Source of the DNA: Glandiceps talaboti
Taxonomy: Eukaryota > Hemichordata > Enteropneusta > Spengelidae
Assembly (NCBI RefSeq): GCF_964340395.1
Contig: NC_135558.1
Location: 3,693,501-3,757,500, forward strand
Direction: 5' to 3'
DNA length: 64,000 nt
The number at the start of each line of letters is the position of its first letter. Within the stretch, counting starts at the first letter, position 1. Positions 47,901-59,863 of the stretch are shown one piece after another. The position numbers and the translations under genes are program-made. The notes under the pieces were generated by a model, which searched no databases, was not told the DNA's origin, and was given only the letters and a program-made list of their open reading frames with translations.

Positions 47901-50900
47901 TATTGCATCACTACTGCTTTTCCTGAACAAACATGTTTGTACGTGACGCCACAGTGTGTCCTTGAAAAACATTCCTCCACAGTGTACACAGAACAGGTAA
48001 CTCTTAGCTGTGCGTTGTTTTGATGGTTGCCTTCTTGTTACAATAGTTCCAGAGTTCTTCGTTAATACTTCCATATTGTGTGCTTTGTTCCCTTTATTCA
48101 CAATTAGACTAAACGATCTCTTCCGTTCTTTTGAATATTTCGGATAAGCCAGAGCTGCAGCTACTTCCTTCTCCTCTTTGTGCATTAACTTTAAATGTCG
48201 AGCTATATGAGTTTGTTTTTTATCACAGTAGTAGCAGTAATTGACTTTGTTCTGTATTCTTTTGCCTTGTGCATTACGTGAAACACACTTTACTGAGATT
48301 CCTGTCTCAGACTGACCTACTTCACTTTGACTTGAGATGAATCCAGGCTCAGCTTCTTTTTTGTCCACTGGTTGGCAACTGCCATCATTATTTTGGCCCT
48401 CAGTCACATTCAATTCTTCACTACTGTGATTAAAGTCATGATCAGTACCAGGCTTAGGTCTTGGTTTGTCCATTGGTTGACTTCTGGTATCACTATTTTG
48501 ACACTCACTTGTATTCAATTCTACACTAAGGTGATCACAGTCAGAATCATCATCACTGTCACTTTCTGGGTCAGCACTGGGAACATACTCAGAACAACTG
48601 GACTCTGCAGCTTCACTGTCTTCTGTATTCTTCAAAGAATTGAAAGAGTATGGTCCCTATGCAAAATAAGAAACATGGGAGCTTACAGTAATGGATTGTT
48701 TTATGTTTTTGCAAGTTGGTGAATGTCAGGGCATACATAAATTGACAGAAATACCTCCACTACACTTATCATATGGCGAATCTGTCACTACTGTTCACTT
48801 GATGTCCTCTCTGGTGCATTAAAAAGCTTTTAATAAACTACTCATACGATAAAAATTGTATCACATACAACAGATGTATGATTTGGGAAACCTGAAACAA
48901 TTATGATGCTTTGTCAAGAATTTACATCTTTTCTGATTTTTCAATCACTGATCACGTGCAATGGAAACAAAATGGCTATCAGTTTAGGTCATCTTGGGTA
49001 CATGTAACATCACAGTTATCCATGGCCTTGTTCAATTGGACTTTAGTCTAATACAGCGAGTGCAAGTCAAAACAGCATGGAATTTCAGTGTTCAAATCGG
49101 ACAGTTTTCTTGACTGACAGATACATTAGAAAAGGTATTAAGGTGCGGTGATAAAATACTGGTATCTAATTGAATCAATTTGATATCCAATCATAATGAT
49201 TATTTCATGGCAAAACTTTCAAGTATATCTACAACCCCTCTGATTTTTAAAAAACAGAATTGTTTTCATCTTCTGGAATGAATATCAAATTTTGATTACC
49301 TTTTCAATCAAAGAAACATTAACATGTAATGTCTGACTAATTACATCAAAATACTGTGCCAACATGTACCCATATGAAATTGACTTGCCTGCTATCACCC
49401 CATTTCACACACCAATAATGTTGTTACACCTTTATGTCAAGAAATCTGTCTGTGTTGAACACTGAAAATCTACACTGTCCTGATTTGCACTGTAGCTATA
49501 ATGTAGATCCCAACTTACCTGATCGCTTTGATTTTCAGAATCCTCATTACAAGAATCCATGACAACATCCTCATTACTAGAATCCATGACAACATCCTCA
49601 TCACTGGAATCCAATGCAGTATCCACATCGAATACCTTTGGCTTTAAAAAAAAAAGTTGGTTGCATGTAACAAAATTGTGACTTAATTGCTCATTTTTTG
49701 TATAAAAAATTACTATAATCTAGTATTTTGACAACTGATAAGGTTAACATATTAATTAATCAGTGCTTACAGGCTTATTACTTCAAGAAAAAGTAAGGTG
49801 TGTATTCATTCTGTCAGAATGGGTATTGAGAAATATACTTTGCTCTGTTAGCATGACCAAATATCTGTTTTGAACAAATCAATATGATGAACACAATATA
49901 GCAAATTAGTTCTAGCATACATACCTCACTACGATGACGCTTCTTACTGGGGGAAACAATGGCAACATTCTGAGATCTACTGAATGTCAGAGAGCGTTTG
50001 GCTGGCAATGTTGAGAAAGGAGTCCTATTCCACCCCAGCGGAATTCCTGACTGGGTCAAGCTGAGATTCTTATGTTGACATAAAGCAGAGTCTGGATTCT
50101 CACTCTGTTGAGATGACTTGGCTGTTACTGCTGAGACTGTGTTCAAATTCTGTTGAGATGATATGGCTGTTTGAGTCGAGTCTGGATTCTTGTTTTTTTT
50201 AGATGAGATGGCATTCGAGTCTGGATTCTTGTTCTGTGGAGACGACATTGCTGTAATAGTTGAGTTTGGATTCTCAGTCTGTTGAGAGGAAATGGCTGTT
50301 AGAACTCTCTTCAACTTCTGTTGATATGACATGGCTGTTGCAGCTGTGTTCAAATTCTGTTCAGAAAACATGGCTGTTGGAGGAGCTGAGTCTCTGTTCA
50401 AGATTGAATTCTGTTTTGAGGACAAAGTCTGATCTGTGTTCAATTTCTGTTGATAAGACATCACTGTTGCAGTTCTGTCTGTGTTCAATGTAGAATTCTG
50501 TTGAGATGGTATGGCTGTTTGTGCTACGCCTCTGTTCAAGATCAAATTCTGTTGAGATGACAATATATTGGTTGTTGCAGGTATGTTCCAATTCTGTTGA
50601 GATGATATGGGCGTTAGAGCAGAGTCTGAGTTCAACCTCTCTTGAGATGATATGGACGTTTGAGCTGAGTCTGTATTTAAATTCTGTTTAGATGGGATGG
50701 TTGCTGGAACAGTGTTCAAATTCTGCTGACATGACGTGGCTGATTGAGCTATGTTTGATTCCTGTTGAGATGACATGACTGTCTGAGTTATGTTCAAATT
50801 TTGTTTGTATGACATGGCTATTGTTGATAAGTCTGGATTTTTGTTCTGTTGAGATGATACAGCTGTAAAAATTGAGTCCGGTGTCTTTTTCTGTTGAGAT

Positions 50901-53900
50901 GGCATGACTGTCTCAGCAGTGTTCATAATCTGTTGGTATGACATGGTTGTTGGAACTGTGTTCAAGTTCTGTTGAGATGACAAGGTTGTTGGAACTGTGT
51001 TCAAACTCTGTTGAGATGTTATGGCTGTGTGAGCTGAGTCTGTATTCAAATTCTGTTGAGATGGCATGGCTGCTTGAGCAAAGTCTGTATTTTGACTCTG
51101 TTGAGATGATGTGACTGTTGAGTCTACAGTGTTCAAATTCTGTTGAGATGATATGGCTGTTGGAACAGTGTTCAAATTCTTTTGAGATGACATGGCTGTT
51201 GGAACAGTGTCCAAATTCTGTTGAGATGATATAGCTGTTGGAACAGTGTCCAAATTCTGTTGAGATGATATGGCTGTTGGAACAGTGTTCAAATTCTGTT
51301 GAGATGATATAGCTGTTGGAACAGTGTTCAAATTCTGTTGAGATGACATGGTTGTTGGAACAGTGTCCAAATTCTGTTGAGATGACATGGTTGTTGGAGC
51401 TGTGTTCAAATTCTGTTGAGATGACATCACTGTTGCAGTTCTATCTGTGTTCAATGTAGAATTCTGTTGAGATGGTATGGCTGTTTGCGCTATGCCTCTG
51501 TTCAAAATCAAATTCTGTTGAGATGACAATATATTGGTTGTTGCAGGTATGTTCCAATTCTGTTGAGATGATATGGGCGTTAGAGCAGAGTCTGAGTTCA
51601 ACCTCTCTTGAGATGATATGGACGTTTGAGCTGAGTATGTATTTAAATTCTGTTTAGATGGGATGGTTGCTGGAACAGTGTTCAAATTCTGCTGACATGA
51701 CGTGGCTGATTGAGCTATGTTTGATTCCTGTTGAGATGACATGACCGTCTGAGTTATGTTCAAATTTTGTTTGTATGACATGGCTATTGTTGATAAGTCT
51801 GGATTTTTGTTCTGTTGAGATGATACAGCTGCTGTAAAAATTGAGTCCGGTGTCTTTTTCTGTTGAGATGGCATGACTGTCTCAGCAGTGTTCATAATCT
51901 GTTGGTATGACATGGTTGTTGGAACTGTGTTCAAGTTCTGTTGAGATGACAAGGTTGTTGGAACTGTGTTCAAACTCTGTTGAGATGTTATGGCTGTGTG
52001 AGCCGAGTCTGTATTCAAATTCTGTTGAGATGGCATGGCTGCTTGAGCAAAGTCTGTATTTTGACTCTGTTGAGATGATGTGACTGTTGAGTCTACAGTG
52101 TTCAAATTCTGTTGAGATGATATGGCTGTTGTAACAGTGTTCAAATTCTGTTGAGATGACATGGCTGTTGGAACAGTGTCCAAATTCTGTTGAGATGATA
52201 TAGCTGTTGGAACAGTGTCCAAATTCTGTTGAGATGATATAGCTGTTGGAACAGTGTTCAAATTCTGTTGAGATGATATGGCTGTTGGAACCATGTTCAA
52301 ATTCTGTTGAGATGACATGGTTGTTGGAACAGTGTTCAAATTCTGTTGAGATGACATGGTTGTTGGAACAGTGTCCAAATTCTGTTGAGATGACATGGTT
52401 GTTGGAACAGTGTCCAAATTCTGTTGAGATGACACGGTTGTTGGAGCTGTGTTCAAATTCTGTTGAGATGACATGGTTGTTGGAACTGTGTTAAAATTCT
52501 GTTGAGATGGGATGGCTGCTTGGGCTGTGTTTGAGTCCTGTTGAGATGACATGGCTGTCTGTTGATGAGCTGTGTTCAAATTCTGTTGGTATGGCATGGC
52601 TGTTGTAGATGAGTCTGGATTGCTATTCTGTTGAGATGATTCAGGTGTTTGAACAGAGTCTGAATTCTTTCTCAGTTGAGATGACATTGCTGTTAGAACT
52701 GAGTCTGTGTTCTGTTTAAATGACTTGACTGCTTGAGCTGTGTTCAAATCCTGTTGGCGTTGTGATGACATGGCTGATGGTGCCGAGTCTTGATTGTCAA
52801 TCTGTTGAGATAACATCAGTACAATGATTATATCAAGTATTCCTCAATAGATTCATACGATCAGTGTGTCAGTAGGAATATATGGTTTTGGTTAGAAGTG
52901 AACACAGGAAAAGATAATGACAGTCACAATCCAAATAATTCCAATCAAAGCTTGGGAGATAAAAAATCATTCTTAGAGAAATGTACACTCAGTCATTGTT
53001 CGCACAAAGTAGCAATGACCAGCTTCATTTGAAAATATCAAATTATAATGATACCACTACTAATAATAATGATAATAATAATATTTACAAAAATGTGCAT
53101 TTTATCATTGGGGAAGATCCACTGACAAGAAATAATTCTTTTATTTGAGTTGGTGTAACAATTCATCTACATGTATGCATAGTTATGTACACATGTAATT
53201 TACATGCTTACAATGTATGACACAGTTAACTGAAATTTTGCACAAAAAATTAAATGTTCAGGCTTACAGCAATCATTTTTAGCTTTCCATGCTCAGGTTC
53301 ATCAAAAATTGAAAGGATAGAGAGTGGTACAGATTTTGAGTCAAAACGCTCTATTTCTATAACTAACCTGATCACCTTCAAATGGGTTACATTTTCTGCA
53401 ATGATAGGAAGCCTGAAAAAAGCAATGAAGTACCAAGTGTTATACATAAGACTGTATAGAAAGAACTAGATGCTGCCTAATATTGACACGTCTTATTTTG
53501 CCAGTATCAGTATAACATATATGACCTAAGCAACATAAATCAACATTCAATAACCATTTATGTTGATCAAAACATAGCAATTTTTTTAATGCATTTACTT
53601 TTCACTTTCTGTGTTTACATGTAATGTCTCCCCTCATCATACACATGTCCTACTATGCATATGAATATTTACACCTAGAGACTTATTATAGGACAGCAAT
53701 ATGAGGTCAAACACTGCACAAGTTCTGCTTGCTGAATGTCTCTAAAACCCATGTATAAATTTGGGACATTAAATATTGCTATCATAATTACATACAATCA
53801 AAAGTATTATTATTTGTTTATTCTATTTTTTTCAACACAAAATGAATATCTTTGTGACACCTGCTATATAATTGTTTACAATAATCTGACACTTTGTTGT

Positions 53901-56900
53901 CTGATAATGAACAGTTATGGCCTCACAAATACAACATAGTATTAATTCATAATATGCCTGTCACTTGTTGAATCAACATGAACTGTCATTTCTGCACACA
54001 CAAACAATAATTATGATAAATGAAATGGAATGGAAACCTGGGATAAAAATTTCATAAATGTGTCTTTTACCTGTTCACGCCAATATAAGTTATCTCCATC
54101 ATAATTGTATGTTATTTCTCCACCTTTTTCGATATTTCGAAGAGCAAAGAAACATATGTGAGGCTGGCAGTTGAAAAGAACTTTTTTTGCTTTGCAGTTG
54201 GGGTTATGATGGTCATCATTTATAAATCGTCCAAGAGATCCATCATCTTCAGAAGCATCAACACTGCAAATTATGAAAAACATCAAAGTTTATGCTTTTG
54301 AATGATTTTGTTAAAAGTATACTGTATAGCCATGGAAAAGTAGAAAAATAGTATGACTTTTTAAGGGTGAATCTTAAGCAAAACAATAACTTGCAATATT
54401 TTTGTTTTCATGATTGTCACCAAACCTTCCAATGCTCATTGAGAGATTCCAAGGTTGACATGTGACTGCATGCCTGCTGGAGCTGAGATCACCAATGGGC
54501 ATCATTATTAGTCCCCATCGGACAAGTCTAGAACGGGGACTTGTGGATTGGGTTCCGTTTGTGTGTGCGTTTGTTCACCCGCACCCATTTCTCAGACATG
54601 GCTGGACTGATTTGTCTCAAACTTGGTACAATGACAACAAAGTATGGTGTGCATATGCATGTTAATTAATTTTGTGATATGATCAAATATGTCCAACAGG
54701 CTGCCATTTTGTCACAATTATATTTGTCTGTCTGGAGTATGTCCGGAGCCATTTCTCAGACATGACTGTGCCAATTTGTTTCAAACTATGGCATACATAT
54801 GCACATCAATTTGTTTTGTGATACATTCCAATATGGCTGACATACGGCCATTTGGTCATTTGTTTGTTTTGCTTTCCAGAGTTTCTCAGACATGATTGGA
54901 GCGATTTTTTCGAAACTCATTACAAGGAAAACTGACTATGGCATACATATGCACATCAATTTATTTTGTGATACAATCCAATATGACCGACAGTGGCCAT
55001 TTTAACTGATTAACTGTTTGACTGTCTGGAGCCGCTTCTCAGACATGGCTCGACCGGTTTGTCTTAAACTCACTACAAGGACAACACACTACTGCATACA
55101 TACATGTACTATCAGTCTAGCTGACAGCAAATAAAGTGCATAATTTATGGAGCTGCCATGTACTTTGTAAGCTTTTTTTTTGCCAAAATTTATATTTTTC
55201 ATGTTTGTACTGTGGCTTCACATGTATTCTATTCTAAAATTGCATTTACATACAGTATGCATTGTGTCAGGACAAATCTTGTGATACATGAGACTTGTTA
55301 TACCTTACACTGTTAAGTGTCCAACACCTCACGATAGTTTGTGACGTCATTAACTGCCATTTTGTAAAATGCTTGTCTTGATTGTCATATGATGTATGAT
55401 GTCAAACTACAACTAATCGTGTTTTCAGAGTGAAATTGAACAGAAAACTAATGATCGGACACAACGTCAACTCTTTATGGAAAGGTATATGAGGCTGATG
55501 TTCTTTTTTGACGATGTTGAAGAAAGCAAGTCCAAACTCTACAAGCAATGTGTTTGCCATGTAAATTCACACATTACCGTAATGCAGATATACATGAGAT
55601 AGCAATACACTGTGGTCAGCTCACACTTCGATAGTCGAGTACTTGTCGTTGTTGTAATTAATGGTCAGCTATATTGTTCTTTTCTACAAGTCATTTTTAG
55701 AGTTCATTGTCTTTTAAGTCAATCAATATGCATTTGTGGGCAGAAAACTAAGGTAACAGTGAGGGATCAACACAAAGGAGAACTTTAACAGTTTGAAAGG
55801 TTGGGTGAAGGTAGGGATGGCTTGTTCGGTCAAGTAGGCAACCATATGGCTGCTGCTTAGCAAGAAGCTTGCTCACGTGACCAAAACAGCTGATTGTACA
55901 TCATGGAATAATCCATTGCACATAAGGGTAAGCCACACACAATATACATTATTTTCGCGTGGTTCAATTCATCTCTGCTTTTGATTGATGTTGTTACCAT
56001 GGCATGTAAACATGCATATTTATGTTTTTGACCATTGTCTTTATACTACTTTGAATAGGATCCACTCCTGAATGTTTGTAAATGCCTTTGAACATGGACA
56101 AAATTGTAACAAAATGTCCGCAACAAAATATGTATGCTATCTGTATGCTATATAATATTCTATCTATTCAGCCTACCACTCTACACAAAACTCTACAAAC
56201 ATAAGAACTACAATGCCAGCCATACCCCCACTCAATTCCCCTTGCCACACCTCTATCACTATCAATCCACCCAAAACACCTATGTCATTTACAATGTCTT
56301 GTTGAATAGTTGGAAGTGGAACGGTATATTCGTACAATCTTTTAACTGCAGTAGTTTCAATGAGATGGCTTTTCCTGCAATCTCATCTCTATACCAAAAC
56401 AGGACTGTGAAGACAAAAACATTAAAAAAACACTTACCACAAACTTTTCTCATTGTGGCGTAGATGAAACATATAGTACTCTTTCTGATGAAATTCAGAC
56501 ACTAAATGATCTGCTTCAAAACTTGTTATAAGCTTTCCGCGATATTCTAAGACAAAGTCTCCTCTTGAAATAGGTTCTGTTGCAAATACTCCATGTCCTA
56601 GAAAAAAAGTAAGTGTTATACACTAAGTAGGTACACATGGTTTTCTTTATGACTGCATTTTTTTTACTCAACACCAGCTAGTTGTAAGCTATGTTGGATA
56701 CATCGTAAGACACTTAACAAAAGTCAAAGGATATCATTTCTTAGTTTGCAATCTTCATCGTGTACTGGATATTTACTGCATCAAATAAACTTGTCTTGAT
56801 ACAAGTACATTTTATAGCAATATTCTTCTATTGAATATATTTTTTCTTATCAATAACAAATGGGAAAAAGGAAAGGGGATAGTTGTATACATACATGAAT

Positions 56901-57286
56901 GTGTAGTTAGTAGGTGTCAACACACATGATTAGGAGTTACTTTTGTGCCTAAGTATGAAGTATGAAGTATGAGAATGACATTATATAACAGTTATGTTGC
57001 ACTTTTTGCTACTTTCATTATCTAAACTTTATAACTTTGCTTGTGGAAAAAAAACCCTCTGCACTCTGACCTACAGTATTTGTACAGTAAGTTCTAAGAC
57101 TACATTATTTGCCACTGGCAGGCAGGTACACATGTGCAAAAAGAAACTTCAATCTATGTTTTCAACTAAGATTTCCTCACCTTTGTAATCACAGATGAAC
57201 TGTTTTGCAACATGGGGCTTATCCTTCTTTTCCCTTATATACCTCTTATACTCTGGCTGTCTTGAAACACGTCTACTGCGTGACAT
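43071..57286 (-). CDS. SET-domain / Crypton-like tyrosine recombinase fusion protein, 11 coding exons, 2026 aa
   Basis: Exons in transcription order: 57286-57181 (exon from 57299), 56597-56438, 54263-54071, 53412-53368, 52801-49925, 49641-49519, 48656-47421, 46799-45941, 44901-44779, 44176-44057, 43309-43071. They total 6081 nt with every phase matching. Domains: SET 36-153, CxxC 158-161, SQ-rich repeat tract 169-1127, acidic segment 1128-1230, zinc fingers ~1309-1327 and 1391-1410, tyrosine recombinase ~1581-1850, SANT/Myb-like tail ~1965-2026. The start ATG (57286) follows an in-frame-incompatible upstream exon and precedes a basic MSRSRR segment. Nuclear location, histone methylation and DNA binding are inferred from domains. 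It could be a domesticated Crypton-type transposase or an active element's gene; clean introns argue for a host gene. Expression is untested. Confidence 0.87.
45506..45815. repeat. Inverted repeat in the intron after the recombinase exon
   Basis: Arms at about 45506-45560 and 45761-45815 share ATCTACCACAGGCAACTGAC, AACGTAC and AAGTATTTCAACTGT in opposite orientation (~50 bp). It is a probable MITE or fold-back remnant. Confidence 0.8.
45941..46799 (-). CDS. Tyrosine recombinase core exon of the fusion gene
   Basis: Residues 1581-1866. Catalytic-type features: box I NRRRSGEVSRL (Arg ~1669, Glu1673), the beta-hairpin lysine region RGKKGGKVPILL (~1716-1727), box II STRMRKHVATMC (Arg1791, with Thr1788 where integrases usually have His), GHDIRVHSNFYR with His1817 and the candidate nucleophile Tyr1826. 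This order is that of Crypton/DIRS/phage-type tyrosine recombinases. Upstream, AERFQQIYRSEWN resembles the family's linker. Because most catalytic positions remain, residual activity is possible but unproven. Donor is GTTAGT. Confidence 0.88.
46805..47300. other. Intronic dispersed-repeat-like sequence
   Basis: Intron between the zinc-finger and recombinase exons. It contains GGGAGTACGTACAGTACCCC (47069-47088), a near-palindrome, within sequence that looks like a degenerate interspersed repeat. No exon recognised. Confidence 0.35.
47421..48656 (-). CDS. Acidic linker and zinc-finger exon of the fusion gene
   Basis: A 412-codon exon, phase 0 at both ends. It starts with acidic, Ser-rich sequence containing two related ELN(T/V)(S/T)E blocks. 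Next come a C2H2-like finger (CYYC...HLKLMH, residues 1309-1327) and a C2HC-like one (CVHC...WRHVQTC, 1391-1410). A helical segment (DPLIIKFGEKLFKKHG) leads into a putative recombinase N-terminal DNA-binding domain ending at NCDERIKK. I recall the same order in unnamed fish and invertebrate proteins. The preceding 49641-49519 exon adds three DSS(D/N)EDVVM-type repeats. Confidence 0.88.
49925..52801 (-). CDS. SQ/Asn/Thr-rich 13-aa repeat exon of the fusion gene
   Basis: A single 2877-nt exon (959 codons, phase 0 at both ends) made of ~70 copies of a 13-residue (39-nt) unit such as SSQQNLNTVPTTM. Two ~963-nt blocks (offset 963: the stretch around 50462 repeats around 51425) are nearly identical, so ~321 residues are duplicated. 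The tract is predicted disordered and carries dozens of Ser-Gln dipeptides, like SQ/TQ cluster domains phosphorylated by ATM/ATR kinases; that function is only inference. It ends in a basic patch (SPSKKRHRSE), a candidate nuclear localisation signal. Copy number is probably variable between alleles. Confidence 0.9.
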
Positions 57287-57299
57287 ATTTTTTCTAAAT
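53368..57299 (-). CDS. SET (KMT5A-like) exons of the fusion gene
   Basis: Four exons encode residues 1-168. GHGVFATEPISRGDF and VLEYRGKLI match the start of KMT5A-type SET domains. The segment YYMFHLRHNEKSLC|VDASEDDGS crosses the 56438/54263 splice. GRFINDDHHNPNC occupies the place of the family's RxINHSxxxNC motif, so His is replaced by Asp. ALRNIEKGGEITYNYDG supplies the catalytic-tyrosine region. The following short exon adds YHCRKC, a possible zinc knuckle or post-SET remnant. Substrate is inferred to be a histone or other nuclear lysine. The Asp substitution could alter cofactor binding, though from memory related fusion proteins share it. Confidence 0.88.
54508..55135 (+). mobile_element. 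Left copy/arm of a TTAGTCCCC inverted-terminal element
   Basis: Starts TTAGTCCCC after a TTA. It reads through GGGGACTTGTGGATTGGGTT and contains at least four degenerate sub-repeats (TTTCTCAGACATGGCT, GATACAATCCAATATG). It matches, in inverted orientation, the element at 58680-59682. It sits in the intron between SET exons 54071-54263 and 56438-56597. No ORF; inner end approximate. Confidence 0.72.
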
Positions 57300-58019
57300 C
57301 TATAGACAAAAGGATGTAAAAAAGTTTGAACAGTAAGGCTACAAAATATAACACAAAATGAATGAGTCAACAACTTTCTACCATCAGCAGGTTTTCCATA
57401 ATGACGACTTAACTGGTGCAACTATGCAAGGAATTTACGTAAAATATAATTAATACAAGATCTATATTCAAAACATTGCACTTGAAGGCACATTACATGC
57501 ATGTACACAATGTACATGTAAAACAAAAGAATTTATGTTCCAGAGACAATGCACATGTCATAAAACCCACTGGTCCATTATTATGCTTACCTTGTGTACC
57601 TTTAGCCTCAAAGTCTGCAATTTGTAAATTGATAGTATTCTCTTAATGATACTACTGCAGCTTCAAGTTTCTCCAGGAAATGAATTACATAAATTATGTA
57701 AAGTATCTGTGGCCAAACTTTCATCCAAATCCAAATAAATGACAGGATGAGCTATCCGACCTATCAAAAGGAATACAGGGAGATGACATTGAATAACCAC
57801 TCACTAAAATGTAAATTCCAAATTGGGATCATAAGGCTGTTTTTGAAGTAATTATAATAGATGGTATTACTGCAATTCTGAAAATAAACTGTATTTATCA
57901 ATAGTACATAAGATGTTATGAAATAAGTACAGCAGATGGTCTCTCTTGTATACTTGCACACTTATTCTATACAAACACTTAAAACTCAAAAGCAAAATAG
58001 AAACATGAGATCAAAAGAA

Positions 58020-58476
58020 TAGATGGCCTTCTAAACACACGCACACATATACATATACATACATACATACATACATACATACATACATACAAACAAAGTG
58101 ACACATACAAACTAATTCTTTATAGAAATTTACAAACTGTAAGAACTCAACAGCAAACAGAAGACATGAAATAAGAACAGCAGACGGTTTCTTCTACACT
58201 TATCCTGTTATTCTCTATGCACGCTATTAAACAACTGAAAGAAGGATAAATCTACATGTATGTGTGGCAGCTGGTCTCTCTTCTGAAGTCTATACTGAAA
58301 ATCGATACACACACCCTTTAGAAAATTAAGCAACATGAAGGAAGTAGAGCAGATGGTCTTACTTTTACACACACAACACACACACAGTGTAATTCTCTAT
58401 ACAAAGGTATCATCTGTAGTAATAGTTAAAAGAAGTCATAAAATATGAGCAGCAGATATATAGTCTCAGTAGCTCT

Positions 58477-58510
<34 letters not shown>
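58020..58510. repeat. (CATA)n and (CA)n microsatellites with diverged tandem blocks
   Basis: CATA units at 58055-58090 and CA units at ~58485-58510 lie among diverged ~100-bp blocks that repeat phrases like AGCAGATGGTCT, AACTCAACAGCAAAC and ACACACACTG. They lie in the 5' intron of the SET-recombinase gene. Confidence 0.75.
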
Positions 58511-58511
<1 letters not shown>

Positions 58512-58679
58512 ATTGATCGGTACAAAGTTACATGGTGAAGTACCTCTGAGTCACTGTTCTACAAATAAACCGTTATTCCCTACACACTAACAACTCAAGG
58601 CAAAAATACAAACAAGTCATTGAAAATGACATAGACCCAGCTATGATTGGGTTTTAAGGAACTGGCAGTTTATGTTGTC

Positions 58680-59682
58680 ATTTTCAAACCTGGTTAATGT
58701 TGTTTGGCCTCATATGGTTGTTTTTGATATCACTACTCTGTTCAAGCATGTCTGGGTTATGGCTTTGGACATGAAAACTGCGCCAACAAAATGGCTAGGC
58801 AGCCATATCGGATTGTATCACGACGAAAATGGATATGCACATGTATGTCACAGAACACTGTGCTAATAGCAACTTTTAATGAGATATATTCAAGCATGTC
58901 TGAGTTATGGCTTTGGACATGGAAAATTTGCTAACAAAATGGCTGCCAGGCAGCCATATTGGATTGTATCATGACATCAATGAATATGCACATGTATGTC
59001 ATAGAACACTGTCCTAATACCGACTTTGAACGAGATCTGTTCAAGCATGTCTGAGTTATGGCTTTGGACATTGAAAATTCGCAAACAAAATGGCTGCTAG
59101 GCGGCCATATTGGATCGTATCACAACAAAAATGAATATGCACATGTAAGTCATAGAACACTGTCCTAATACCAACTTTGAATGAGATCTATTCAAGCATG
59201 TCTGAGTTATGGATTTGGACATGGAAATTTGCTAACAAAATGGCTGCCAGGCAGCCATATTGAACACATATTGCCTGGCCATGAGGGCTATAGCGTATCA
59301 TGGCACAGCATTATCACTAGGTATATTATAATGGATTGTATCATGACATCAATGAATATGCACATGTATGTCATAAAACACTGTCCTAATAGCAACTTTG
59401 AATGAGATCTGTTCACGCATGTCTGAGTTATGGCTTTGGACAGGGACAATTCGCAAACAAAATGGCTGCTAGGTGGCCATATTGGATTGTATCATAAAAC
59501 AAATTGACGTGCATATGTATGCCATAGTACATTTGTATGTTGCCCCTGTACCTAGTTTGATAAAAATTGGTCCAAGCATCTCCAAGAAACAGCTGCGGGC
59601 GGACGGACGGATGGACAGATGGATAGACGGACGGAACCCAACCCATAAGTCCCCGTCCGGACTTCATCTGACGGGGACTAAT
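58680..59682 (-). mobile_element. Right copy/arm of the TTAGTCCCC element
   Basis: Ends GGGGACTAA followed by TTA at 59682. Near the end are GGAACCCAACCCATAAGTCC and a GGACGGACGGATGGA tract. Internally it has about five ~180-bp degenerate repeats (TTCAAGCATGTCTGAGTTAT, ATGGCTGCCAGGCAGCCATA). It is homologous and inverted relative to 54508-55135. A deleted copy of the 41.3-kb element is inserted at 59265-59332. Confidence 0.75.
59265..59332. mobile_element. Internally deleted copy of the 41.3-kb inverted-repeat element
   Basis: GAACACATATTGCCTGGCCA plus GGGCTATAGC is joined directly to TATCATGGCACAGCATTATC and the end AGGTATATTATAA. These are the two ends of the 41340-41756 element without its ~350-bp middle. 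It is nested in the right-hand TTAGTCCCC element. Confidence 0.82.
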
Positions 59683-59863
59683 TAATGTATGTAATGAGAG
59701 AAGTCAAACAGGTGGCCTGTCTTCTTCACAAACTGCTTTGGTTGTGATGTAATACAGGTAACAAAATATTTGTCACAAGCATCCCCAACAAATGACACCA
59801 ACTGTCCATAGATAGTGACTTTTAACTACACATCATTCTCTTACTGGGGTAATGTCAATCACA

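Noticed and set aside
50260-52494. Plus-strand Leu/Ser-rich frames opposite the repeat exon
   Set aside because: Antisense shadows of the 39-bp coding repeat, whose period keeps the other strand open too.
54462-54895. Short plus-strand frames in the TTAGTCCCC element
   Set aside because: They lie in repeat sequence with no domain and differ between sub-repeats.
58672-59685. Short frames across the right TTAGTCCCC element
   Set aside because: Degenerate repeat readings; no conserved frame between sub-repeats.
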